A stretch of 18,745 nucleotides of DNA from Chitinophagaceae bacterium UBA3961 (GTDB taxonomy: Bacteria; Bacteroidota; Bacteroidia; Chitinophagales; Chitinophagaceae): contig DGDD01000123.1 in NCBI GenBank assembly GCA_002385265.1, positions 1 through 18,745 of the forward strand, given 5' to 3'. Positions 8,316 to 15,551 of the stretch are shown here, one piece after another (within the stretch, counting starts at the first letter, position 1; each line of letters begins with the position of its first letter). A program made the translations under genes and the position numbers. A model generated the notes under the pieces. That model had not been told where the DNA came from. It worked only from the letters and a program-made list of their open reading frames with translations, and did no database searches.

Positions 8316-8354
8316 GTGTTATTTATAGTAAATTAATAGTTCTATTAGTGGCGT

Positions 8355-8999
8355 ATGACGAATTTCATTCCTATTTTTCCTTTAGGCATTGTAGTGTATC
8401 CCGGAGAGAAACTCCATTTACACATTTTTGAACCCAGGTATAAACAATTGATTCGTGAATGCCATGCCAGTGGCAAAACATTTGGTATTCCATCTGTTGT
8501 TGGCGATCGATTGCAAGAATATGGTACTTCGGTAAAACTGGTTGAAATTGTAAAAGAGTATGAAAACGGAGAGATGGATATTAGAACGGAAGGACTTCAA
8601 GTATTCCGAATTTTAGAAGTGGTGAAAGCAATTCCTGATAAGCTTTACAGTGGTGCTATTGTGAATTATCCCAATAATGCCACGTATTACAGCGATCGCA
8701 CCATGATTCAAAAAATTGTTGCAGGTATCAAAGAATTGCATCGTTTGCTGCAAGTGTCGAAGGATTTTAAGAAACCGGAGCAGGAATTAGGAGCATATGA
8801 TATAGCGCATCATATGGGATTGTCACTAGAAGAAGAATACGAAGTGTTGGGGCTGTTTGAAGAAAAGCAACGTCAAGAGTACCTTCGCCGACATCTGCAA
8901 AAAGTATTACCAATGTTAGCAGAAATGGAAAAGTTGAAGGAGAAGGTAAAATTGAACGGCCATTTCCGAAATCTCTCACCTTTCGATTTAAACCTCTAG
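8355..8999 (+). CDS. LON-substrate-binding-domain protein (stand-alone)
   Basis: A 214-aa protein made only of the Lon N-terminal (substrate-binding) domain, without the AAA+ ATPase or serine protease domains. The diagnostic start is FIPIFPLGIVVYPGEKLHLHIFEPRYKQLI, followed by a beta-rich core (TFGIPSVVGDRLQEYGTSVKLVEI and MDIRTEGLQVFRILEV). A helical C-terminus with LPMLAEMEKLKEKVKLNGHF ends the protein. Such stand-alone proteins are frequent in bacteria; a role in peptide or protein binding is assumed from Lon and not proven. It is separated by 39 bp from meaB and by 20 bp from coaX, all on the same strand, so the three may share a transcript. No clear promoter or terminator is visible in either gap. 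Confidence 0.9.
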   Translation: MTNFIPIFPLGIVVYPGEKLHLHIFEPRYKQLIRECHASGKTFGIPSVVGDRLQEYGTSVKLVEIVKEYENGEMDIRTEGLQVFRILEVVKAIPDKLYSGAIVNYPNNATYYSDRTMIQKIVAGIKELHRLLQVSKDFKKPEQELGAYDIAHHMGLSLEEEYEVLGLFEEKQRQEYLRRHLQKVLPMLAEMEKLKEKVKLNGHFRNLSPFDLNL

Positions 9000-9019
9000 T
9001 TTTACGAAAATTTTTCAAA

Positions 9020-9751
9020 TTGTCGACCTGCACTATTTGCTTTGATTTTGGAAATACTCGAAAGAAATGCGCGGTATTTCAAGACAGAGAATTGACGGAA
9101 GTGATTGTTCTTCCCGATGATTCCAATGAAACCATTCAGGGGTTATTAGGCCGCGTGAAGCCTCAAAAAACCTTGCTATCATCGGTGGTGAATCACAATC
9201 CGGAATTAGAAACCATCTTAGCCTCTCAAACCCGTTTTCATAAACTCAATCATCTATCTAAAATCCCGATTACCACTCCGGTAGGTAAACCCGAAACCAT
9301 TGGTGCCGACCGGTTGGGGCTGGTGGTAGCTGCCCGAGACCTCTTTCCTAATAGCAATAACTTGGTAATTGGCCTCGGATCGGCCATTACCTATAATTTC
9401 ATCAATAAGAATCATGAGTTCTTAGGAGGGGGTATTTCCCCTGGTATGGAGATGAGATTCAAGAGTTTACATCAATTAACGGCACTTCTTCCTTTGGTTG
9501 AAAAAGACTGGAATTTCCCCCTGGTAGGATACGATACCCGTACCAATATTTTAAGTGGAGTCATCCTTGGAATGGCCAAGGAAATAGACGGTATGATAGA
9601 CGCTTACAAGGAAAAATATGATAACTTTAACGTCCTCATAACCGGGGGCGATGCGGCCTATTTTGTCTATCACTTGAAAAACAAGATATTTGCGGACTCT
9701 AACTTAATCTTTAAAGGCCTATATGCAATCAGTGAGTTTAACAATGACTAA
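9020..9751 (+). CDS. coaX: Type III pantothenate kinase, TTG start, altered active-site motif
   Basis: A 243-aa ASKHA-fold kinase that phosphorylates pantothenate, the first step of coenzyme A synthesis in the cytoplasm. Motifs are the phosphate-binding FDFGNTRKK (D9), PETIGADRLG (GADR at 95-98) and LGGGISPGMEMRFKSL. The start is TTG at 9020, since the DFGNT strand must begin here and there is no ATG or GTG upstream in frame before the preceding gene. The motif normally read as DxGTAxT is IGLGSAIT here, so the expected Asp is Gly118 and the Thr is Ser121. In the Thermotoga enzyme the Asp at this position is reported to be catalytic. Either this branch uses another residue or activity is reduced. 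The 3' end overlaps the next gene by 8 bp (ATGACTAA), suggesting translational coupling. Confidence 0.9.
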   Translation: MSTCTICFDFGNTRKKCAVFQDRELTEVIVLPDDSNETIQGLLGRVKPQKTLLSSVVNHNPELETILASQTRFHKLNHLSKIPITTPVGKPETIGADRLGLVVAARDLFPNSNNLVIGLGSAITYNFINKNHEFLGGGISPGMEMRFKSLHQLTALLPLVEKDWNFPLVGYDTRTNILSGVILGMAKEIDGMIDAYKEKYDNFNVLITGGDAAYFVYHLKNKIFADSNLIFKGLYAISEFNND

Positions 9752-11036
9752 GAGAATCAATGTGTTAGCACTTATTTGCTTCGGATTGATCTCTGGGGTA
9801 AAGGCGCAAACACTTAACTCCCCCTATTCCCGATATGGTATAGGCAACACCTTGAGCAATCAAAACATCCTAACCCGTGCAATGGGAGGGGTGGCTTCAG
9901 CTTATGGCGACTATCAAACCATCAATTTCTACAATCCGGCATCTTATGGCAATCTTCAAACCGTTACCTACGATGTTGGATTAGAATTGGAAAACTTGAC
10001 AATCCGTTCTTTCAATCCTGTTCAGAAATTCTCAAATGCCAGTCCTATCATTTCAAATGTGAATTTGGGCATTCCATTAAAAAAGAATGGTGGCTGGGGC
10101 TTGGTTTTTGGTTTACGCCCCAACAGCAGAATTGGATACAAAGTATTAAAAAGCGAGCGTCTCAATTTTGGCTCCGGTGCTACCGACAGCGTTTCAACTT
10201 TGTTTGAAGGCAATGGAGGAACACAACAGGTATTCTTAGGAACCGGTTTTAGAATCAAGCGTTTTACATTTGGAGCGAACTTGGGATATATGTTTGGAAG
10301 CAAAGATCACAGCACACGCCGCATTTTTATTAATGACAGTTTGTTGTATGCCAAATCAAACAGCGAAACAAAGTCTAACTTTTATGGCTTTGTGGTAAAT
10401 GCAGGAGCGCAATACAATGCGAAGCTGAATAATAAATATGTTCTTCGCATGGGTGCTCAAGCAACCTTGCAGCAGAATTTAAAAGCGACCCGTGATGTAG
10501 TGCGTGAAACATACAATTACGATGCAAATGGCGCTGAACTTCGAATTGATAGTGTGTATGCAGTAGCCGGTCAAACAGGAAGAGTGCAATTGCCTTTAAG
10601 TTATAGTGCCGGTTTTATTTTGGATAAAAGTGGTCAATGGCAAATTGGAGTTGAATACGCTGCAGCTAAATGGTCGAAGTATCGTTATTTCGGCGAAACT
10701 GATCAAGTTCAAGATAGTTGGGAAATCAGAACAGGTGGACAGTTGATTCCTAAAGCAGGTAAATCTTACTGGGGAAGTGTTGCCTACCGCGCAGGGTTTA
10801 ACTACGGTGTTGACTACATTGCTGCTGACGGCGATCTTAAAAAATTCTCCTTTACTTTCGGCGCCGGTTTGCCAATGCGACGTGTAACCTATACAAATCA
10901 ATTTAGCATTATCAATACGTCTCTAGAATTCGGACAAAGAGGCACCAATGCCAGCTTGGTAAAAGAAAACTTTGTTCGTTTTTCAGTTGCTTTCTCAATG
11001 AGCGATATTTGGTTCATTAAGCGTAAGTACGATTAA
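9744..11036 (+). CDS. Outer-membrane beta-barrel protein of the coaX-lptC cluster
   Basis: A 430-aa exported protein. I choose the ATG at 9744, which gives the signal peptide MTKRINVLALICFGLISGVKA and cleavage before QTLNSPYSRYGIG; the frame is open back to 9723. The SPYSRYGIG start, the AMGGVASAYGDYQTINFYNPASYGNL segment and the alternating aromatic/polar strands through the rest (for example FTFGANLGYMFGSKD and FYGFVVNAGAQYNA) resemble FadL-like outer-membrane proteins of Bacteroidetes. In these bacteria a protein of this kind usually sits between coaX and lptC. Its exact job is unknown; transport or envelope assembly is inferred from context. The start overlaps the coaX stop by 8 bp, and the stop lies 3 bp before the lptC ATG, so the three genes form one operon. 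Confidence 0.85.
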   Translation: MTKRINVLALICFGLISGVKAQTLNSPYSRYGIGNTLSNQNILTRAMGGVASAYGDYQTINFYNPASYGNLQTVTYDVGLELENLTIRSFNPVQKFSNASPIISNVNLGIPLKKNGGWGLVFGLRPNSRIGYKVLKSERLNFGSGATDSVSTLFEGNGGTQQVFLGTGFRIKRFTFGANLGYMFGSKDHSTRRIFINDSLLYAKSNSETKSNFYGFVVNAGAQYNAKLNNKYVLRMGAQATLQQNLKATRDVVRETYNYDANGAELRIDSVYAVAGQTGRVQLPLSYSAGFILDKSGQWQIGVEYAAAKWSKYRYFGETDQVQDSWEIRTGGQLIPKAGKSYWGSVAYRAGFNYGVDYIAADGDLKKFSFTFGAGLPMRRVTYTNQFSIINTSLEFGQRGTNASLVKENFVRFSVAFSMSDIWFIKRKYD

Positions 11037-11039
11037 CAA

Positions 11040-11618
11040 ATGCAAGTAACGAAGTCAAATACTTTCAAATTAGTAAAAGCAGCTTTATTGGTAAGCTGCT
11101 TTTTTATGTTTTCCTGTGAGAATGATCAGAAGCAGGTGGACGAAATGTTTAGCAAAAAAACAGCGGTGGAAGAAGCTGCAGGTGTTGAGAGTTATCTGAG
11201 TCAAGGCGGAAAAGTTAAAGCGAAACTAACGGCGCCTTACATGCTTCGCTATTTGATTGATTCACCTTATCTAGAATTCAATCGAACCCTCCATGTAGAT
11301 TTTTACAACGATTCTAATCAAGTTGAAAGCATCCTTGATGCACATTACGCTAAACATAAAGAATTTCAGAGAACTGTTTTATTGCGCGACAGTGTTGTGA
11401 TCATAAACAAAGTAAACGGCGATACCCTTAAAACCGATGAACTTTGGTGGGATCAAAACAAACAAGAATTTTATACCGATAAAGTGGTTCATATCTATCA
11501 AAGAACCGGCTATACCATCGGGAAATTCGGACTTCGCGCCAAACAGGATTTCAGCGAATGGTGGATCCTAGGGTCTTCCGGTCAGCGAATGGTGAGTGAC
11601 GATGGCATTCCACAGTAA
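11040..11618 (+). CDS. lptC: LPS export protein LptC, lipoprotein form
   Basis: A 192-aa periplasmic protein of the lipopolysaccharide export bridge. LptC receives LPS from the LptBFG ATP-binding-cassette transporter and passes it towards the outer membrane. The Bacteroidetes form is a lipoprotein: the signal LVKAALLVSCFFMFSC ends in a lipobox with Cys26 as the predicted lipidation site. The mature part shows the LptC beta-jellyroll pattern with AKLTAPYMLRYLIDSPYLEFNRTLHVDFYNDSNQVES, GDTLKTDELWWDQNKQEFYTDKVVHI and a C-terminal GLRAKQDFSEWWILGSSGQ. Length is normal. The start is 3 bp after the stop of the outer-membrane protein gene. An unusual perfect inverted repeat followed by a T-run lies within codons 12-22 (see separate entry) and could attenuate transcription into the gene. 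Confidence 0.9.
   Translation: MQVTKSNTFKLVKAALLVSCFFMFSCENDQKQVDEMFSKKTAVEEAAGVESYLSQGGKVKAKLTAPYMLRYLIDSPYLEFNRTLHVDFYNDSNQVESILDAHYAKHKEFQRTVLLRDSVVIINKVNGDTLKTDELWWDQNKQEFYTDKVVHIYQRTGYTIGKFGLRAKQDFSEWWILGSSGQRMVSDDGIPQ
11075..11105 (+). terminator. Intragenic terminator-like hairpin within lptC
   Basis: A perfect 11-bp stem (AAAAGCAGCTT at 11075-11085 with its complement at 11093-11103) has a 7-base loop and overlaps a run of six T. It has the form of a rho-independent terminator but lies 35 bases into lptC, across the signal-peptide codons. The structure is seen directly; that it terminates or attenuates transcription is inference. Confidence 0.45.
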
Positions 11619-11644
11619 GGCCATTTCAACCTGATGATCCAAAA

Positions 11645-11662
11645 GGCAGTTCACTGCCCTTT
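11645..11662 (+). terminator. Weak hairpin after lptC
   Basis: A 5-bp stem (GGCAG at 11645-11649, CTGCC at 11654-11658) with a TTCA loop, followed by only a short T-run. It could be a weak terminator for the coaX-lptC operon. The intergenic space 11619-11771 shows no better candidate. Confidence 0.3.
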
Positions 11663-11707
11663 CAAATCTCTTTGCCACTTCTTAACAATTAATTCTTCCT
11701 GTGTTAG

Positions 11708-11729
11708 AACCCAACAAGGGTTAAATTTG
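11708..11729 (+). promoter_or_regulatory. Promoter of the aldo/keto reductase with an abutting inverted repeat
   Basis: TAAATTTG at 11722-11729 matches the -7 consensus TAnnTTTG exactly. The inverted repeat AACCC-AACAA-GGGTT (11708-11722) sits immediately upstream and shares its last base with the -7 element, where a repressor would block RNA polymerase. No clear -33 TTG is seen. The 42-base A/C/T-rich leader runs to the ATG at 11772. Confidence 0.5.
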
Positions 11730-11771
11730 TAATTCACTAATCAACAAATCCTCAAATCAACTAATTAATAT

Positions 11772-12761
11772 ATGGAATACCGTAGAATGGGCCGTTCCGG
11801 CCTCCAATTAAGTGTGCTGAGCTTTGGTAGCTGGGTAACCTTCCACAAACAAATTGAAGATGGAACCGCAGATACATTGATGGGAATGGCTTATGATGCC
11901 GGCATCAATTTTTTCGATAATGCCGAAGCCTATGCCTTGGGCGAAAGTGAGAAAATGATGGGCCGCGTATTGAAACAAAAAAATTGGGACAGAACTTCCT
12001 ATACCCTCTCTTCAAAAGTATTTTTCGGTTGGAGGGGAAAAGCAAACAAGCCCAATCAAACAGGGTTGAGCAGAAAGCACATTGTAGAGGCTTGTCACGA
12101 AGCCCTCGGTCGCTTGCAAACCGACTATCTTGATATCTTTTTCTGTCATCGTCCCGACCCTACTGTTCCCATTGAAGAAGTAGTGTGGACGATGCACAAC
12201 CTTATTCAACAAGGGAAAGTTTTGTATTGGGGAACCAGTATGTGGAGCGGCGCTGAAATTATGGAGGCACACCGAGTTGCACAGCAATATCATTTAATTT
12301 GTCCGGTTGTAGAACAACCTCAATACAATATGTTCGAGCGTTTTAAAATGGAGCAGGATTATGTGCCGGTTTTTAGAAATGTTGGATTGGGAACTACTAT
12401 TTGGAGCCCATTAGCAAGTGGATTCTTGACTGGAAAATACCTCGATAAAGTTTCTGAAGATTCAAGATTGAACATGCCCGGATTCGAGTGGTTAAAAGAG
12501 CGTTGGGTACAAGAAGAAAAGATTGAAAAGGTGAAAAAACTATCGGTTTTGGCGAAAGAACTAAATGTAAGCTTGGCTTCTCTTTCTATTGCTTGGACTA
12601 TCAAGAATCCGGATGTAACAACGGCTATTTTAGGTGCTACCAAACCGGAACAATTGACAGAGAACTTAAAAGCATTGGAGGTGCTACCCCTGCTTACTCA
12701 AGAAATAATGGATAAAATTGAAGCCATTCTTCAAAACAAACCGATTCTAGTATTGGTATAA
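11772..12761 (+). CDS. Aldo/keto reductase, Kv-beta/YghZ-like
   Basis: A 329-aa cytoplasmic NADPH-dependent oxidoreductase with the (beta/alpha)8 aldo/keto reductase fold, which reduces aldehydes or ketones to alcohols. The start MEYRRMGRSGLQLSVLSFGSW is the usual first strand. The catalytic tetrad is present: D49 and Y54 in NFFDNAEAYALGESE, K82 in LSSKVFFG and H126 in DIFFCHRPDP. The cofactor-binding end is also intact (AWTIKNPDVTTAILGATKPEQLTENL). The W-rich MWSGAEIMEAHRVA and SPLASGFLTGKY place it near the voltage-gated potassium channel beta-subunit / YghZ branch. In bacteria that branch is not a channel subunit but often handles methylglyoxal or other small carbonyls; the substrate here is inference. 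It has its own promoter and terminator, so it is a single-gene unit. Confidence 0.93.
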   Translation: MEYRRMGRSGLQLSVLSFGSWVTFHKQIEDGTADTLMGMAYDAGINFFDNAEAYALGESEKMMGRVLKQKNWDRTSYTLSSKVFFGWRGKANKPNQTGLSRKHIVEACHEALGRLQTDYLDIFFCHRPDPTVPIEEVVWTMHNLIQQGKVLYWGTSMWSGAEIMEAHRVAQQYHLICPVVEQPQYNMFERFKMEQDYVPVFRNVGLGTTIWSPLASGFLTGKYLDKVSEDSRLNMPGFEWLKERWVQEEKIEKVKKLSVLAKELNVSLASLSIAWTIKNPDVTTAILGATKPEQLTENLKALEVLPLLTQEIMDKIEAILQNKPILVLV

Positions 12762-12784
12762 CAATCGATTGATAGTACTTAGAT

Positions 12785-12823
12785 ATTCCGCAGGTCTAGA
12801 AACTTACCTGCGGAATTTTTTTT
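12785..12823 (+). terminator. Rho-independent terminator after the aldo/keto reductase gene
   Basis: A perfect 11-bp stem (ATTCCGCAGGT at 12785-12795 with its complement at 12806-12816) and a 10-base loop are followed by a run of eight T. It is the strongest terminator in the window and separates the AKR from the fusion-protein gene. Confidence 0.93.
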
Positions 12824-12863
12824 AATTCAAGGCTCTTAGTACCTTTTTGGAAATTTTGGGTTC

Positions 12864-15551
12864 ATGCGATTCCTACTACTGCTGTTGCTCCTACCATACA
12901 CCGTTTTTACACAATCGAATTATTTCTCCCTTGAAGTCAATAAAACCGTGTATTATTTCAATGCGAATCAAACAAAACAGGCGGGGCTTTCCTTAACAGT
13001 TATCATTCCGGATACCGCGGGATTGCGTTACTATAATTTAACCAACACTTCGAATGATACGATCGTTATTCGAAACATGGTGCCTAGTGGAGTAAGTGCA
13101 GGCAATGTTTATATTACCGGAATGGGTGAGCATGGACTTAGTAGGTCACATCTTTTTATTCCCGGAAAAAAGCCTGTAAATGTAGTGTTGCCCGATAATG
13201 CATGGGAGTTGGGCTTCAGTTGCTCAGCAAATTATGTAGAATCGGGTAAGGCTCTTTTAGTTAGAAGAGATCGTGCTAGTATCACAAATGGCCAAAGGCG
13301 AAGATTCGAAACCATTCTTTATCCCGGAGGCTCGGTTCGATACATCGAACACGAAGAGGTTTACTCCGGCAACTGGCAGGATGCCCTTCGAATTGTTTTT
13401 CAATACAGAAAACTCTATGATATTGGGCATTTCGATAATGCGCTCTTTGAACGAAAAGATTTGTCGTGGATGCGTCATAGCTATGTTATTCATTTAATTC
13501 AAGCTTGGGATAAATTCTACTACGATATCAGTGATAAGAAATTTCATTTGAATGAATTTGAGGCAAAAGCGAAATCATTGTATGGAGGCAATGAGGTAAT
13601 TGGCATTTGGCCAACCTGGCCTTCTTTAGGACTGGATCAAAGAAACCAATTTGACCTTTTTCGTGATTTACCCGGAGGAACGGCAGGCTTGAAAAAGCAA
13701 GCGAAAGAACTTCGTGCCGTGGGAACTCGATTTTTTGTTTGCTACAATCCATGGGATGAAAGTACAAGAGCAGAAGGACATTTAGCCGGTATAGGTAAGT
13801 TAATTGAAACCACTGATGCCGATGGAGTGGTGTTGGATACAAAAGGAGAATCGAGTAAAGAATTGCAAGAAGCAGCCGATAAAGTGAAACCGGGTGTAAT
13901 TATGTACAGTGAAGGAATGGCTGTTCCGAAAGATATGCCAGGCATTGTTTCAGGTAGAGTACACAATGCACTGTACTATGTACCCATGTTGAATTTGTGT
14001 AAATTCATAAAACCCGATTTTGCCATTTTTCGGGTAGCTGAACTTTACAAAGAACCGATCAAACGAGAATTTGCAACTTCTTTTTTCAATGGATATGGAA
14101 CAGAGCTCAATATTTTCGCTCCTGGGCAACCTGAATGGGTAGACGAACAATACCGGTATCTAGGAGCCACTTCAAGAATTTTACGCGAGAATACCAAAAA
14201 CTTTACTGAAGGAACTTATACACCGTTGCTGCCAACTTCACACGATCAAATTTGGGTGAATGAATGGGCCGGCGCTTCCAAAACATTGTATACAATCTAT
14301 TCTTTGATTCCGGAAGGCTTTACCGGAGATTTGTTTGAAGTAGAAGAAAAACCGGGATATCATTTTGTAGACCTCTGGCATCATGAATTATTGAAGCCGA
14401 GTTATAAAGCCGGGAAAACCTTTATTCCTGCAAAAACAACCGCATTCAATGCCTCTTATTTAGGAACCAATAATGAAGGTGAAGTAGATGCCATTGCACA
14501 ACTACCTCAATTGATTCAATCAGCACTTCGAGGCGATCAATTGATCATTAAAGTTCCAAAAGGATACGAGTTTCAGTTGTGGACTACTACAACTTCTTAC
14601 AGTCAAAAGCCTTTAAGCTGGAACTCTTGCGATACTGCCATTTCCCTGTACAAATCAATTGGAAGGTTTGAAGGAAAATTGATTCTCCGATTGTTAAAAA
14701 ACAATGATTTAATTGACGAAACCATTCAAACGATACAGCCCGGAAGATCCAGAAAAATAAGCGATGTTCCTGTTGTTGGTGGTGCTGCAAAGAGTTTGAA
14801 TACGATGGCATTGATTCCGGCAGGAAGTTTTGTGTTTAAAACAAGTCATGGCGACGACTTCATTCCCTATCCAACAGAGAATGAAGGTGAACAAGTGCAA
14901 CTGCCTTCATTCTACATGGATCGTTTTCCGGTGACGAATGCGGAGTACTATGCTTTCGTTAAAGCCTCGCGTTACATTCCATCTGATACCAATCGTTATT
15001 TAAAACATTGGGTAAAGGGAAAGTACAAACCTGAAGAAGCGAATTATCCGGTTGTTTACGTTAGTTACGAAGATGCCAAAGCCTATGCGATATGGGCCGG
15101 GAAACGCTTGCCAACTGAAATAGAATGGCAATATGCAGCTCAAACTCCTGCCATGAACGAATGGCCTTGGAAGCAAACAAACCCTGTTTCAAGAAAGGAA
15201 ACACCTGTTACCGAAACCTTGACTACCATTTCAATTGAAGGCATCGACAGTACCTATTGTAATTTAGGTGATGGAAAACTTTATAGTGTTGGCTCCTATC
15301 CGAAAGGCGCAAATCCATATGGATTGCAAGATCTTACCGGATCGGTGTGGCAGTTAACGAACGACGAGTACATCAATGGAAGTTATCGCTATATTATCAT
15401 GAAAGGAAGCTCCTATTTTAAGCCTTCAGGAAGTTGGTGGTATGTACAGAGCGGTCCTCGTGAATTGCACTATCGACAGTATTTGTTGCGTATTGATCAG
15501 GGTTTTGAGAGAAATGCAACAGTTGGATTTCGATGCATGAGACCCTATTAG
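12864..15551 (+). CDS. Exported TIM-barrel (glycoside-hydrolase-like) protein fused to an FGE-sulfatase-like domain
   Basis: An 895-aa exported protein (signal peptide MRFLLLLLLLPYTVFTQ). Residues about 20-190 look beta-rich. Residues about 200-450 contain IGIWPTWPSLGLDQRNQFD, RFFVCYNPWDESTR, DADGVVLDTKGES (D320, D325) and MYSEGMAVP (E350). This alternation of hydrophobic strands ending in acidic residues is what one expects of a TIM-barrel glycoside hydrolase, but I cannot name the family. A beta-rich linker follows. Residues 648-895 form an FGE-sulfatase (SUMF1-like) domain: MALIPAGSFVF, YMDRFPVTNAEYYAFVKASRY, YPVVYVSYEDAKAYAIWAGKRLPTEIEWQYAA, DLTGSVWQLTNDEY and the terminal GFRCMRPY. The two Cys of true formylglycine-generating enzymes appear replaced (K853, W858), so this domain is probably structural or ligand-binding. 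A TAccTTTt -7-like element lies at 12840. Confidence 0.8.
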   Translation: MRFLLLLLLLPYTVFTQSNYFSLEVNKTVYYFNANQTKQAGLSLTVIIPDTAGLRYYNLTNTSNDTIVIRNMVPSGVSAGNVYITGMGEHGLSRSHLFIPGKKPVNVVLPDNAWELGFSCSANYVESGKALLVRRDRASITNGQRRRFETILYPGGSVRYIEHEEVYSGNWQDALRIVFQYRKLYDIGHFDNALFERKDLSWMRHSYVIHLIQAWDKFYYDISDKKFHLNEFEAKAKSLYGGNEVIGIWPTWPSLGLDQRNQFDLFRDLPGGTAGLKKQAKELRAVGTRFFVCYNPWDESTRAEGHLAGIGKLIETTDADGVVLDTKGESSKELQEAADKVKPGVIMYSEGMAVPKDMPGIVSGRVHNALYYVPMLNLCKFIKPDFAIFRVAELYKEPIKREFATSFFNGYGTELNIFAPGQPEWVDEQYRYLGATSRILRENTKNFTEGTYTPLLPTSHDQIWVNEWAGASKTLYTIYSLIPEGFTGDLFEVEEKPGYHFVDLWHHELLKPSYKAGKTFIPAKTTAFNASYLGTNNEGEVDAIAQLPQLIQSALRGDQLIIKVPKGYEFQLWTTTTSYSQKPLSWNSCDTAISLYKSIGRFEGKLILRLLKNNDLIDETIQTIQPGRSRKISDVPVVGGAAKSLNTMALIPAGSFVFKTSHGDDFIPYPTENEGEQVQLPSFYMDRFPVTNAEYYAFVKASRYIPSDTNRYLKHWVKGKYKPEEANYPVVYVSYEDAKAYAIWAGKRLPTEIEWQYAAQTPAMNEWPWKQTNPVSRKETPVTETLTTISIEGIDSTYCNLGDGKLYSVGSYPKGANPYGLQDLTGSVWQLTNDEYINGSYRYIIMKGSSYFKPSGSWWYVQSGPRELHYRQYLLRIDQGFERNATVGFRCMRPY

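Noticed and set aside
3655..8700. Recurrent GGCGATCG/AGCGATCGC octamers
   Set aside because: They fall in coding frames at ordinary Gly/Ser-Asp-Arg codons, at irregular spacing, and are too few to call a dispersed element like cyanobacterial HIP1.
14805..15551. Active formylglycine-generating enzyme / sulfatase maturation
   Set aside because: Both active-site Cys positions are replaced, and no sulfatase gene is in the window.
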